The notes beneath the pieces were generated by a model that made no database searches, was not told the origin of the DNA, and was given only the letters and a program-made list of their open reading frames with translations. DNA of 64,000 bases from Palsa-504 sp963705835 (lineage in GTDB: Bacteria; Actinomycetota; Actinomycetes; Streptosporangiales; Streptosporangiaceae), in contig CAVPLC010000054.1 of the NCBI GenBank assembly GCA_963705835.1, positions 1 to 64,000 of the forward strand. The letters run 5' to 3'. Shown here piece after piece: positions 1-15,293 of this stretch; position 1 is the stretch's first letter, and each line of letters opens with the position of its first letter. Position numbers and translations under genes: made by a program.

Positions 1-4818
<4,818 letters not shown>

Positions 4819-5060
4819 TGTCTATTAACAACCGCCCGCTTTCGCGGAGCGGGTTGTTGACACATGAGAGAGCCTCCGTGACGGCCGTGCGGCCGACTCG
4901 GAAGCGATCATGGCCGCCGTTAGTGAGGTCAGCCCGTACGGGCAGCCCCACTGACGGGGTTTGTGCTTCAAGTGCACTGGCTTTTAGCACGCTGTTGAGT
5001 TCTCAAGGAGCGGGCGCGCACCTTCGACAGACTCTCATCCGTCTCCAGGGCAACCTCTTA
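4819..5060 (-). other. rrn leader with conserved processing/antitermination element
   Basis: Transcribed leader between promoter P2 and mature 16S. It contains CTTGAGAACTCAACAGCGTG (reverse complement, 4987-5008), the element conserved ahead of 16S in actinomycetes; the spacer contains a matching copy. No gene is expected here and predicted ORFs are not credible. Confidence 0.7.
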
Positions 5061-5089
5061 AATTTACCAGGCGAAGTACCCTTCGTCAA
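5061..5089 (-). promoter_or_regulatory. rrn promoter P2
   Basis: Minus-strand -35 TTGACG (5084-5089) and -10 TAAATT (5061-5066) separated by exactly 17 bp, about 245 bp upstream of mature 16S. It matches the consensus of the principal actinobacterial sigma factor. The bases following the -35 (TTGACGAAGG) are the same as in P1. Confidence 0.75.
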
Positions 5090-5249
5090 CTCAGTTCGCC
5101 AGAACTTTGCCAACTCATGGACTTGCCTTGCCTCCAGGGTAGCCTCAGCTGGAGACCTGCACGCACAGCGCGAGGCCCTAGCTAGAAGGACTTCCTGGTG
5201 GCTCCCCGGGACCTGGCGCTTTCGCGTCCATCCCCTCGGGGCAAGAAGA

Positions 5250-5278
5250 ACTCTAGGGGTCCTCCACGCCTTCGTCAA
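5250..5278 (-). promoter_or_regulatory. rrn promoter P1
   Basis: Minus-strand -35 TTGACG (5273-5278) and -10 TAGAGT (5250-5255) with a 17-bp spacer, about 190 bp upstream of P2. The shared TTGACGAAGG at both -35 boxes suggests duplicated promoters. The rrn operon therefore appears to have at least two sigma-A type promoters. Confidence 0.7.
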
Positions 5279-5289
5279 ATCGAACGCGG

Positions 5290-5706
5290 CAACTCGGCGT
5301 TAACCCAGGTCAGACGCGCTGTGACGGGTTGTTCACACACCGTCGTCGTCCTGGCCCCCCGCGTCTGCCCCTCGCGATGAAGTCAAATTCCCGGCAGGCA
5401 AACGCGACACTCCGCGCACATTATGGCGCGAGCGCCATTCTCCGCGAACACGCGGACGGGTGGTGAAACCGGAGTTTCACCTCACTAGAGGGCGGTGGAA
5501 GTCCAGTTTCACTTCGCTGAGGGCAGGCGCACATCGAGACGGGTCGCCAGACGTGGGTGTACGCGCCCGGTGCTGGATGCGCCCGGAGCGAGCATGAGGA
5601 TGCTCTGGCTATCGCCTGCGTCCTGGGCCGGCCGCTCGTTTTGATGAGGTCTGACGAGGTGTAGCTAGACATCGATGCTCCGCCCTGAGGATTCCAGAAC
5701 CCTGGG
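5290..5706. other. intergenic region between rrn promoters and tyrS; palindrome at 5462-5481
   Basis: About 420 bp without a credible gene. It contains a perfect 8-bp inverted repeat GGTGAAAC/GTTTCACC with a 4-nt centre (5462-5469 and 5474-5481), followed about 30 bp on by a related GTTTCAC word (near 5505-5511). The palindrome could be a tyrS terminator stem, although no T-run follows, or an operator acting on the rrn promoters. The 101-aa ORF predicted here overlaps tyrS and has no family signature. Confidence 0.5.
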
Positions 5707-7032
5707 TCACGTCGGGGAATGGTCACCCGCTGGGACGACTTCGACCGCGCCGACAGCGTGCTTGCCTCGGCGCAGAATTAGGTACCGGCCGTGCAACAGA
5801 TCCTTACGGTCGGGAATGGCGCTTACGTCTGTGACCTTCTGGTTGTTCAGGTAGGCGCCGCCCTCAGCGATTGCACGGCGCCCAGCCGAAATTGTAGGCA
5901 CCGTGCCGGCCGCCGCCATGAGGTTAGCAACGGGAGGAAGACCGCTGACCGTGGTGCTGACCGCGCCCCCATATGCCGGAACTTCGATAGGAACTGCTCG
6001 CACTTCGGCGGCTATCGCGGCGAGAGTACGCTCGTCGAGCTCGGCCAGGGAACCCCGGCCGAACAGGGCCTGGCTGGCGGCGATCACACGGCGGGCCTCC
6101 TCGGCGCCGTGGACCAGCGTGGTGAGTTCCTCGGCCAGGGCACGCTGAGCCGCCCGGGCGGCGGGCCGCTCGGCGCTTTCGCGCTCTAGGGCCTCGATCT
6201 CCTCGCGGGACTTGAAGCTGAATACGCGCAGCAGGCCGGGCACCTCGGCGTCGGCAACGTTCAGCCAGAACTGGTAGAACGCGTACGGCGGCATCAGGTC
6301 GGCGCTTAGCCAGACCGCGCCGCCCTCGGTCTTGCCGTATTTGGTCCCGTCCGCCTTGGTGATCAGCGGCGTGGCCAGCGCGTGCACCGACGCGCCCTCG
6401 ACGCGCCTGATCAGGTCCACGCCGGCGACCAGGTTGCCCCACTGGTCGCTGCCGCCGAGCTGCAGCGTGCAGCCGTACCGCCGGTACAGCTCCAGGTAGT
6501 CCATGGCCTGCAGCAGCTGGTAGCTGAACTCCGTGTAGCTGATTCCGCCGCCTTCCAGCCTGGCCTTCACTGACTCCCGGTCGAGCATCCGATTGACCGA
6601 GAAGTGCTTGCCGATGTCGCGCAGGAACTCCAGGACCGTCATCGGCCCGGTCCAGTCCAGGTTGCTCACGATCAGGGCGCTGGACGACCCGGCGTCGAAG
6701 TCGAGAAACCTGGACACCTCACCGCGGATCCGCTCCACCCACTGCTCGACGACCTCGCGCGGGTTCAGCACCCGCTCGGCCGACTTGCCGCTCGGGTCAC
6801 CGATCAGCCCGGTTGCCCCGCCGACGAGGCCGATCGGGCGGTGCCCGGCGAGCTGCAGCCGACGCAGGGTCAGCAGCTGCACCAGGTTGCCGATGTGCAG
6901 GCCCGGAGCGGTCGGATCGAACCCGCAGTAGACCGTGACCCGGCCCGACTTCAGTGCCGCGCGTAGCTCGTCGAGGTCGGTGTGCACGGCGATCAGGCCG
7001 CGCCAGGAGAGTTCATCGATGATGTCGTCCAC
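5707..7032 (-). CDS. tyrS: tyrosyl-tRNA synthetase
   Basis: Cytoplasmic class I aminoacyl-tRNA synthetase, 441 aa, that charges tRNA-Tyr. Visible motifs are the HIGH-type signature HIGN (residues 46-49) after CGFDPTAPGL, the GGSDQWGN substrate-binding segment (193-200), the KMSKS-equivalent KYGKT (231-235) and a C-terminal S4-like RNA-binding domain (from about 375). The length is normal for the bacterial TyrRS family. The start is GTG; only 26 bp separate it from the mpg stop, leaving no room for a T-box leader, so it is probably the last gene of the arg-mpg-tyrS unit. The rrn operon follows directly, an arrangement seen in other actinomycetes. Confidence 0.97.
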   Translation of the reverse strand: MDDIIDELSWRGLIAVHTDLDELRAALKSGRVTVYCGFDPTAPGLHIGNLVQLLTLRRLQLAGHRPIGLVGGATGLIGDPSGKSAERVLNPREVVEQWVERIRGEVSRFLDFDAGSSSALIVSNLDWTGPMTVLEFLRDIGKHFSVNRMLDRESVKARLEGGGISYTEFSYQLLQAMDYLELYRRYGCTLQLGGSDQWGNLVAGVDLIRRVEGASVHALATPLITKADGTKYGKTEGGAVWLSADLMPPYAFYQFWLNVADAEVPGLLRVFSFKSREEIEALERESAERPAARAAQRALAEELTTLVHGAEEARRVIAASQALFGRGSLAELDERTLAAIAAEVRAVPIEVPAYGGAVSTTVSGLPPVANLMAAAGTVPTISAGRRAIAEGGAYLNNQKVTDVSAIPDRKDLLHGRYLILRRGKHAVGAVEVVPAGDHSPT

Positions 7033-7058
7033 GCCAGCATGGTGCCATCAACGCGTGC

Positions 7059-7712
7059 TTAGGGGGTAACCAGTTTGCGTCCCTTCGGCGCATGGGCGCG
7101 GTACACCGACACGCTCGGCTCACCGTCGAGCCAGAACCGCCACGGTACCTCGGCCGCCTGAGCGATCCCGACCCGCGGTCCGGCTTTTATTTCCGAACGG
7201 TCCGGCGTGCGTGCGCGGGGCCAGCGGACACGCAGCGGGGAGCCTGTGACGCACACGTCCGCGCCGTCCTGGGACCGGTCGATGTCGAGCGCCTGGCACA
7301 GCCGGGCCGGGCCGCGGGCCAGGTCCCGGAACGGGACCACGGTCTCGCCCCGGGCCCCCCTTGGCTTAGTGCGCCGGGCGCGGGCCAGGTCTTCGCCCTC
7401 GATGACGGCGCCGGCCCGCAGCAGCACCGCCGACGCGGTGCCCACACCCAGGCAGACGAGGTTGACGCAGAAGTGCATGCCGTAGGTGAAGTACACGTAG
7501 GCGTGCCCGGGCGGGCCGTACATCACCGCGTTGCGGCGGGTCTTGCCGTGGTAGGCGTGCGAGGCGGGGTCGGCCTCCCCGGCGTACGCCTCGACCTCGG
7601 TCAGCTCGACCGCGACCAATCCGGCCGCGGTCTGGTGCTCCAGGACGCAGCCGAGCAGGTCGGGCGCGACCTGGACCGACGGCCGGTCGAAGAAGTCCCG
7701 TGAGATCAGCAC
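7059..7712 (-). CDS. mpg: 3-methyladenine DNA glycosylase (AAG/MPG family)
   Basis: Base-excision repair enzyme that removes alkylated purines such as 3-methyladenine. The 217-aa protein has the AAG-family layout: RDFFDRP near the N terminus, the catalytic-region motif VEVEAY-like ELTEVEAY, the HAYHGKT/RNAVMYGPPGHAYVYFTYGMH core and the CVNLVC strand. Start GTG lies 10 bp after the argH stop, so it is cotranscribed with argH and tyrS. This neighbourhood is conserved in actinomycetes and implies no role in arginine synthesis. A 14-nt word inside the gene (7190-7203) matches the core of the repeat found at 15670 and 29725. Confidence 0.95.
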   Translation of the reverse strand: MLISRDFFDRPSVQVAPDLLGCVLEHQTAAGLVAVELTEVEAYAGEADPASHAYHGKTRRNAVMYGPPGHAYVYFTYGMHFCVNLVCLGVGTASAVLLRAGAVIEGEDLARARRTKPRGARGETVVPFRDLARGPARLCQALDIDRSQDGADVCVTGSPLRVRWPRARTPDRSEIKAGPRVGIAQAAEVPWRFWLDGEPSVSVYRAHAPKGRKLVTP

Positions 7713-7722
7713 GACGCGGGTG

Positions 7723-9169
<1,447 letters not shown>

Positions 9170-9253
9170 TTACCCGATTTCTCCCTGAGGGGCCGAGCCC
9201 TTGCGTTCCCGACGCCCTCACCTTATGGGCTCTGTGGCCCCCCGGGTCCGTCT

Positions 9254-9282
9254 ATCGGGCCCTGTGGTCCACAGGGCCCGAT
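9254..9282. terminator. strong inverted repeat between argG and argH
   Basis: Perfect 14-bp inverted repeat ATCGGGCCCTGTGG / CCACAGGGCCCGAT around a single central base (9268). It sits in the 161-bp gap between the argG stop and argH start. As RNA it forms a very stable hairpin. There is no T-run on either side, so it may be a processing or mRNA-stability stem or a factor-assisted terminator rather than a classical intrinsic terminator. Confidence 0.6.
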
Positions 9283-9330
9283 TAGGGGTGAGTGAGGGCA
9301 GAGGCGGGGCTATTCGGCGGCGAACCGGGG

Positions 9331-10539
<1,209 letters not shown>

Positions 10540-10566
10540 GATGTATCTCTCCTTAGTTTTAGTTCG

Positions 10567-11097
10567 CTATGAGTGTCGGCGCTGGGCGCGGCGCAGGAAG
10601 TCGGCCGCCATCGCCTCGCCGCCAGTCGGATCGCGGGTGATGACCAGGACGGTGTCGTCGCCGGCCACGGTGCCGAGGATCGACGGCAGGGCCGCGTGGT
10701 CGATGACCGAGGCCAGGAACTGCGCCGCCCCGGCCGGGGTCCTGAGCACGACCAGGTTGGCGCTGGCCTCGGCCGAGGCGAGCAGCTCCCCCAGGTACCG
10801 GGCCAGCCGGGTGGCCGACCCGGACTCGGCGTTTTCCGGTTCCGCCGGGCCGACACCGCCGGGGCGCGAGCCCGGCCCTCCGGGCTCCTCGGGCAGCGCG
10901 TAGACGAGGGCGCCGCCCGCGGCGCGCAGCCGCACCACGCCGAGCTCGTCCAGGTCACGGGACAAGGTGGCCTGGGTCACGTGCACGCTCGCGTACCGCT
11001 CAAGCAGCTCGGCCAGTTCCTCCTGGGAGCGGACCTGCTCGCGGGCCAGGATGGCCGCGATGCGCGCGTGCCGCGCGGTCTTGGTCACCGGCGTCAC
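10567..11097 (-). CDS. argR: arginine repressor ArgR
   Basis: Hexameric arginine-responsive DNA-binding regulator, 176 aa. The N-terminal winged helix is recognisable (RHARIAAIL, QEELAELL, VTQATLSRDLDELGVV). A Gly/Pro-rich linker leads to the C-terminal oligomerisation and arginine-binding domain, with the ILGTVAGDDTVLVI segment that carries the GDD ligand motif. Start GTG 11097 overlaps the argF stop by 4 nt (GTGA), which rules out the longer upstream frame. It probably represses this cluster through the boxes upstream of argC. Confidence 0.95.
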   Translation of the reverse strand: MTPVTKTARHARIAAILAREQVRSQEELAELLERYASVHVTQATLSRDLDELGVVRLRAAGGALVYALPEEPGGPGSRPGGVGPAEPENAESGSATRLARYLGELLASAEASANLVVLRTPAGAAQFLASVIDHAALPSILGTVAGDDTVLVITRDPTGGEAMAADFLRRAQRRHS

Positions 11098-12017
11098 GGA
11101 TGCTCCAGCAGCCAGGACAGCAGTGCCTTCTGCGCGTGCCTGCGGTTCTCGGCCTGCTCCCAGACCACGCTGTTCGGGCCGTCGATCACCTCGGCGGTGA
11201 TCTCCTGGCCGCGATGGGCGGGCAGGCAGTGCAGCACCAGGCAGCCGGGCTTGGCCAGCGCCAGCTTGGCGTCGTCCAGGCGGTACGGCTCGAGTACCAC
11301 CTGGCGTTCGGCCTGCATGGCCTCCTGGCCCATGGAGGCCCACACGTCGGTCGCGATGACGTCGGCGCCGGTACAGGCCGCCCCGGGATCGGTGCAGATT
11401 TCTACCGCACCGCCGGTCTGCCCGGCGATCCGCGCGGCGTCGGCCAGGACCGCCTCATCGGGATGGACGGTCTCGGGTGCGCCGATGCGCACGTGCATCC
11501 CGGCCGTCGCCCCGCCGAGCAGGTAGGAATGTGACATGTTGCTCGAGCCGTCGCCGAGGAAGGTCAGCGTGCGGCCGGCCAGCGAGCCGTAGTGCGCGCG
11601 GACCGTCTGCAGGTCCGCGAGCACCTGGCAGGGGTGGAACTGGTCGCTGAGCGCGTTGATCACCGGCACGGCCGAGGCCGAGGCCAGCGCCTCCAGGCGC
11701 TCCTGTCCGAACGTCCGCCACGCGATCGCCGCCACCTGCCGGGACATGACCCGGGCCATGTCCTCGAGGGTCTCGCCCCGGCTCATCTGCGTGGTCTGGG
11801 TGTCGATGACCAGCGGGTAGCCGCGGAGTTCGGCGATGCCGACGGCGAAGGAGACCCTGGTCCGCAGCGACGGCTTGTCGAACAGCACGGCGACGGACAG
11901 CGGCCCGGCGAGCGTCTGGTACCCGAAGGGGTCCTTCTTCATCGCCTCGGCCAGCTCGAGGACCCCGGCCTGCTCGGCGGGGGTGAGATCGTCGTCACGC
12001 AGGAAATGCTTGGGCAT
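11094..12017 (-). CDS. argF: ornithine carbamoyltransferase
   Basis: Transfers the carbamoyl group from carbamoyl phosphate to ornithine, giving citrulline; 307 aa. It shows the carbamoyl-phosphate loop KPSLRTRVSF (the SxRT signature), the second-domain DQFHPCQ motif, and HCLPAHRG near the C terminus, which carries the conserved Cys of the ornithine site. ATG 12017 overlaps the argD stop (TGATG). The stop overlaps argR by 4 nt, consistent with translational coupling. Confidence 0.96.
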   Translation of the reverse strand: MPKHFLRDDDLTPAEQAGVLELAEAMKKDPFGYQTLAGPLSVAVLFDKPSLRTRVSFAVGIAELRGYPLVIDTQTTQMSRGETLEDMARVMSRQVAAIAWRTFGQERLEALASASAVPVINALSDQFHPCQVLADLQTVRAHYGSLAGRTLTFLGDGSSNMSHSYLLGGATAGMHVRIGAPETVHPDEAVLADAARIAGQTGGAVEICTDPGAACTGADVIATDVWASMGQEAMQAERQVVLEPYRLDDAKLALAKPGCLVLHCLPAHRGQEITAEVIDGPNSVVWEQAENRRHAQKALLSWLLEHP

Positions 12018-13204
12018 CACACGGCCTCCTCGTCGAGAATGGCGGGCCAGGCGGCGAGGAACTCGTCCGCCTCGGCCGGGCTGAGGACCAGCGGCGGCGC
12101 CAGCCGGATGGCGTCCGGCTGGACCGCGTTGACCAGGAATCCGGCGCGCCGGGCGGCCGCCTCCAGGTCCGCGGCCCGGGCGGCGGTCAGCACGATGGCC
12201 CGCCACAGCCCCTGGCCGCGCACACCCGCCACCAGCGGATGCTCGGTGGCTTCGATCCCGGCCGCCAGCCGCTCGCCCACCGCCACGGCCTGGGCCAGCA
12301 AGCCATCGCTCTCGATGGTGTCGAGCACGGCAAGGGCGGCCGCGCAGGCGACCGGGTTGCCGCCGAACGTGGAGCCGTGGTCGCCCTTGGCGAAGCCGCG
12401 GCCAAAGGCGCCGAAGCCCACGCACGCGCCGATCGGCAGCCCGCCGCCGAGTCCCTTGGCCAGGGTCAGCACGTCGGGCCGGACGCCTTCGGCCTGGTGG
12501 GCGAACCAGGCGCCGGTCCGCCCGATGCCGCTCTGGATCTCGTCGACCACCAGCATCGCGCCGGCCTGGTCGCAGGCTTCGCGGGCCGCGCGCAGGTAGC
12601 CCTCGGGGGCGGGGACGACGCCGCCCTCGCCGAGGGAGGGTTCGAGGAACGCGGCCGCGCAGTCGGGCCCGAGCGCTGCGCGCAGCGCGCCGGCGTCGCC
12701 GAACGGGACGAAACGCACGGTCAGGCCGAACGGCCCGAACGGCTCGCGGATGGATTCCTTGCCGGTCAGCGCCAGTGAGCCCATGGTCCGGCCGTGGAAG
12801 CCGTGCTCGGCGGCCACGATCACCGGCCGGCCGGGCCCCTGGCAGCGCCGCACCAGCTTGATCGCCGCCTCGTTGGCCTCGGTGCCCGAGTTGGCGAAAA
12901 ACACTCGCGCGTCCGCGTCCAGCAGCGCGATAAGGCGCTCTGCGAGCTCGATCTCGCGCTCGTGCAGGAACAGGTTGGAAGTGTGGGCCACCTCGGTGAC
13001 CTGGCGGGTGACCGCCTCGACGAGGGCCGGGTGGGCGTGGCCCAGCGAGCTGACCGCGATCCCGGCGATCAGGTCCAGGTACTCGCGCCCGTCGGCATCC
13101 CATACCCGGCAGCCCCGGCCGCGGGTGATCGCCACCGGCGGCACGCCGTAGTTCGGCATCAGGGCGGCCGCGAACCGCTTCCGCAGTGTTTCGGTTTCGC
13201 TCAC
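12017..13204 (-). CDS. argD: acetylornithine aminotransferase
   Basis: PLP-dependent class III aminotransferase converting N-acetylglutamate semialdehyde to N-acetylornithine; 395 aa. Visible are the phosphate-binding SGTEANEAA, the HGFHGRT segment, the cofactor Asp in LVVDEIQSGIGRTG and the PLP lysine in LAKGLGGG. GTG 13204 overlaps the argB stop by 4 nt (GTGA). It lies between argB and argF in the usual actinobacterial order. Confidence 0.96.
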   Translation of the reverse strand: MSETETLRKRFAAALMPNYGVPPVAITRGRGCRVWDADGREYLDLIAGIAVSSLGHAHPALVEAVTRQVTEVAHTSNLFLHEREIELAERLIALLDADARVFFANSGTEANEAAIKLVRRCQGPGRPVIVAAEHGFHGRTMGSLALTGKESIREPFGPFGLTVRFVPFGDAGALRAALGPDCAAAFLEPSLGEGGVVPAPEGYLRAAREACDQAGAMLVVDEIQSGIGRTGAWFAHQAEGVRPDVLTLAKGLGGGLPIGACVGFGAFGRGFAKGDHGSTFGGNPVACAAALAVLDTIESDGLLAQAVAVGERLAAGIEATEHPLVAGVRGQGLWRAIVLTAARAADLEAAARRAGFLVNAVQPDAIRLAPPLVLSPAEADEFLAAWPAILDEEAV

Positions 13205-14103
13205 GGAAGGGCTCCCTCGGGGATGACCATGGTGCCGATGCCGGCGTCGGTGAAGATCTCGAGCAGGACGGCGTGACTGAGGCGGCCGTCCAGGACGTGA
13301 GCCTGCGGGACGCCGCCGCGCACCGCGGTCAGGCAGGCTTCCATCTTCGGGATCATCCCGGCCGAAAGCCCTGGCAGCAGCTGCTCGAGATCGGCCGCGG
13401 TGAGCTCGCTGATCACCTCGGTCGAGGACGGCCAGTCCCGGTACAGGCCGGCCACGTCGGTGAGCACGACGAGCTTGGCCGCGCCGAGCGCCACGGCGAG
13501 CGCGGCCGCCGCGGTATCCGCGTTCACGTTGTAGGGCTGGCCGTCCTCCCCCGCGGCCACGCTGGAGATGACCGGGATCCGGCCGTCGGCCAGCAGCGCC
13601 TCGATGGCCCCGGGATTAGTGGCCACGATGTCGCCGACCAGGCCGATGTCCACCGGCTCGCCGTCGACGATCGCCGCCTTTCGGACCGCGGTGAACGTGC
13701 CCGCGTCCTCCCCGGAGATGCCCATCGCGAACGGGCCGTGCCGGTTGATCAGGCCGACGATGTCCTTGTTGACCTTGCCGGACAGGACCATCCGGACGAC
13801 CTCCATGGCTTCCGGCGTGGTGACCCGGAGCCCGGCGGTGAACGCGGACTCCACGCCGAGCCGGTCCAGCTGCTCGGTGATCTGCGGGCCGCCGCCGTGC
13901 ACCACGACCGGGCGCAGCCCGGCGTAGCGCAGGAACACCAGGTCCTGCGCGAAAGCCAGACGCAGCGCCTCGTCAGCCATGGCGTGGCCGCCGTACTTGA
14001 TCACCACGGTCTGGCCGTGGAACCGGTTCAGCCAGGGCAGCGCCTCGATCAGCGTCGCCGCCTTGGCCGAGGCGGCCTCGACCCGTCCTTCGGTCACGGT
14101 CAT
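13201..14103 (-). CDS. argB: acetylglutamate kinase
   Basis: Phosphorylates N-acetylglutamate, the usual arginine-feedback step; 300 aa. Amino-acid kinase family motifs are present: the nucleotide-binding KYGGHAM, VVHGGGPQI, the substrate-loop segment GLRVTTPE and YNVNADTAAAALA. It starts at ATG 14103, overlapping the argJ stop by 4 nt, and ends overlapping argD by 4 nt. The N-terminal helix before the kinase core resembles the arginine-sensitive class, but feedback inhibition cannot be judged from sequence alone. Confidence 0.96.
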   Translation of the reverse strand: MTVTEGRVEAASAKAATLIEALPWLNRFHGQTVVIKYGGHAMADEALRLAFAQDLVFLRYAGLRPVVVHGGGPQITEQLDRLGVESAFTAGLRVTTPEAMEVVRMVLSGKVNKDIVGLINRHGPFAMGISGEDAGTFTAVRKAAIVDGEPVDIGLVGDIVATNPGAIEALLADGRIPVISSVAAGEDGQPYNVNADTAAAALAVALGAAKLVVLTDVAGLYRDWPSSTEVISELTAADLEQLLPGLSAGMIPKMEACLTAVRGGVPQAHVLDGRLSHAVLLEIFTDAGIGTMVIPEGALP

Positions 14104-15293
14104 GTCGAGTAGGCCGAATTCTCGTGCACGTAGGCGGCGGTCAGGTCGGTGGTCAAGATGACCGCGGAGTGCGGGCCGGCCGACAGGTCCACGGTGATCG
14201 TGACATCCTTGCCGGTCAGGTCGACCTTGGAGCGCTCGTCGCCCGCGGCGCCGTGGCGGCAGACCCAGACGCCGTTGATCGCGACGTTCAGCCGGTCCGG
14301 CTCGAAGACCGCGTCGGTGGTGCCCACCGCGGCCAGGACGCGGCCCCAGTTGGGGTCCTGCCCGCCGATGGCGCACTTGAGCAGGTTGTTGCGGGCCACG
14401 GCACGCCCGGCCGTCACCGCGTCGGCCTCGGAGGCGGCCCCGACCACCTCGATCATGATCATCTTCTGCGCGCCCTCGGCGTCCAGCTGGAGCTGGCGGG
14501 CCAGGTCCGCGCATACCTCGGTCAGCGTCCTGGTGAACTCGCCGGCCTCGGGCTTGACCCCGGCCGCGCCGCTGGCCAGCAGCAGCACCGTGTCGTTGGT
14601 AGACATGCAGCCGTCGGTGTCCAGCCGGTCGAAGGTCTGGCCGGTCGCCGACCGCAGCGCGGCGTCGAGCTCGGCCGGGCCGAGATCGGCGTCGGTGGTC
14701 AGCACGCACAGCATGGTGGCCAGGGCAGGCGCGAGCATCCCCGCGCCCTTGGCCATGCCGCCGATGGTGTAGCCCCAGGGGGGTCCGGGGGGATGGGTCC
14801 CCCCGGTGGAGGAGGCGGTACCGCGGCGGAAGGCGATCTTGACCACGGTGTCGGTGGTCCTGATCGCGTCGGCGGCGGCCAGGCCGCCCGCCCGCGACGC
14901 GCCGGCCACGGCGGCGTCGACGCCGGGCAGCAGCTTGTCCATGGGCAGGCGCTCGCCGATCAGGCCGGTCGAGCAGACCGCGATCTCGCCTGGCGAGTCT
15001 CCGATCGCCGCGGCCAGGTGCTCGGCGGTCGCGTGGGTGTCCTGGAAGCCGGCCGGGCCGGTGCAGGCGTTGGCCCCGCCGGAGTTGAGCACCACGGCCC
15101 GGACGCGGCCGCCGCTCACCACCTGACGGGTCCACAGCACCGGGGCGGCCTGCACCCGGTTGGACGTGAAGACGGCGGCGGCGGCGCGTGAGGGCCCGTC
15201 GTTCAGCACCACGGCGACGTCGGGCTGGCCGGACTCCTTGAGCCCGGCCGTTACGCCCGCGGCGCGGAAACCTTGCGGGGCGGTGACACTCAT
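14100..15293 (-). CDS. argJ: bifunctional ornithine acetyltransferase / N-acetylglutamate synthase, with repeat insertion
   Basis: ArgJ recycles the acetyl group from N-acetylornithine to glutamate; 397 aa. The proenzyme self-cleaves before the nucleophilic Thr in the motif ATMLCVL (relative to the usual ATM(L/V) signature). The family segments GGANACTG, GGMAKGAGMLAP and QDPNWGR are present. Between VVKIAF and YTIGGMAKG there are about 14 extra residues (Gly/Pro-rich, THPPGPPW) encoded by a G-rich palindromic element (14772-14809), inserted in frame just before the conserved maturation region. The start overlaps argC and the end overlaps argB, each by 4 nt. Confidence 0.94.
   Translation of the reverse strand: MSVTAPQGFRAAGVTAGLKESGQPDVAVVLNDGPSRAAAAVFTSNRVQAAPVLWTRQVVSGGRVRAVVLNSGGANACTGPAGFQDTHATAEHLAAAIGDSPGEIAVCSTGLIGERLPMDKLLPGVDAAVAGASRAGGLAAADAIRTTDTVVKIAFRRGTASSTGGTHPPGPPWGYTIGGMAKGAGMLAPALATMLCVLTTDADLGPAELDAALRSATGQTFDRLDTDGCMSTNDTVLLLASGAAGVKPEAGEFTRTLTEVCADLARQLQLDAEGAQKMIMIEVVGAASEADAVTAGRAVARNNLLKCAIGGQDPNWGRVLAAVGTTDAVFEPDRLNVAINGVWVCRHGAAGDERSKVDLTGKDVTITVDLSAGPHSAVILTTDLTAAYVHENSAYST
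14772..14809. repeat. G-rich palindromic repeat, copy 1 (inside argJ)
   Basis: Runs of G facing runs of C (CCCAGGGGGGTCC..., GGGTCCCCCCGG) inside the argJ reading frame. It shares the layout CCAGGGGGG-spacer-CCCCCC with copies at 28001-28026 and 54611-54640. The length is close to 42 bp with flanks, so the argJ frame is kept. No such segment is expected in ArgJ proteins at this point. Confidence 0.6.

Noticed and set aside
5421..5726. 101-codon minus-strand ORF downstream of tyrS
   Set aside because: Overlaps the tyrS 3' end, has no ribosome binding site and no recognisable family features.
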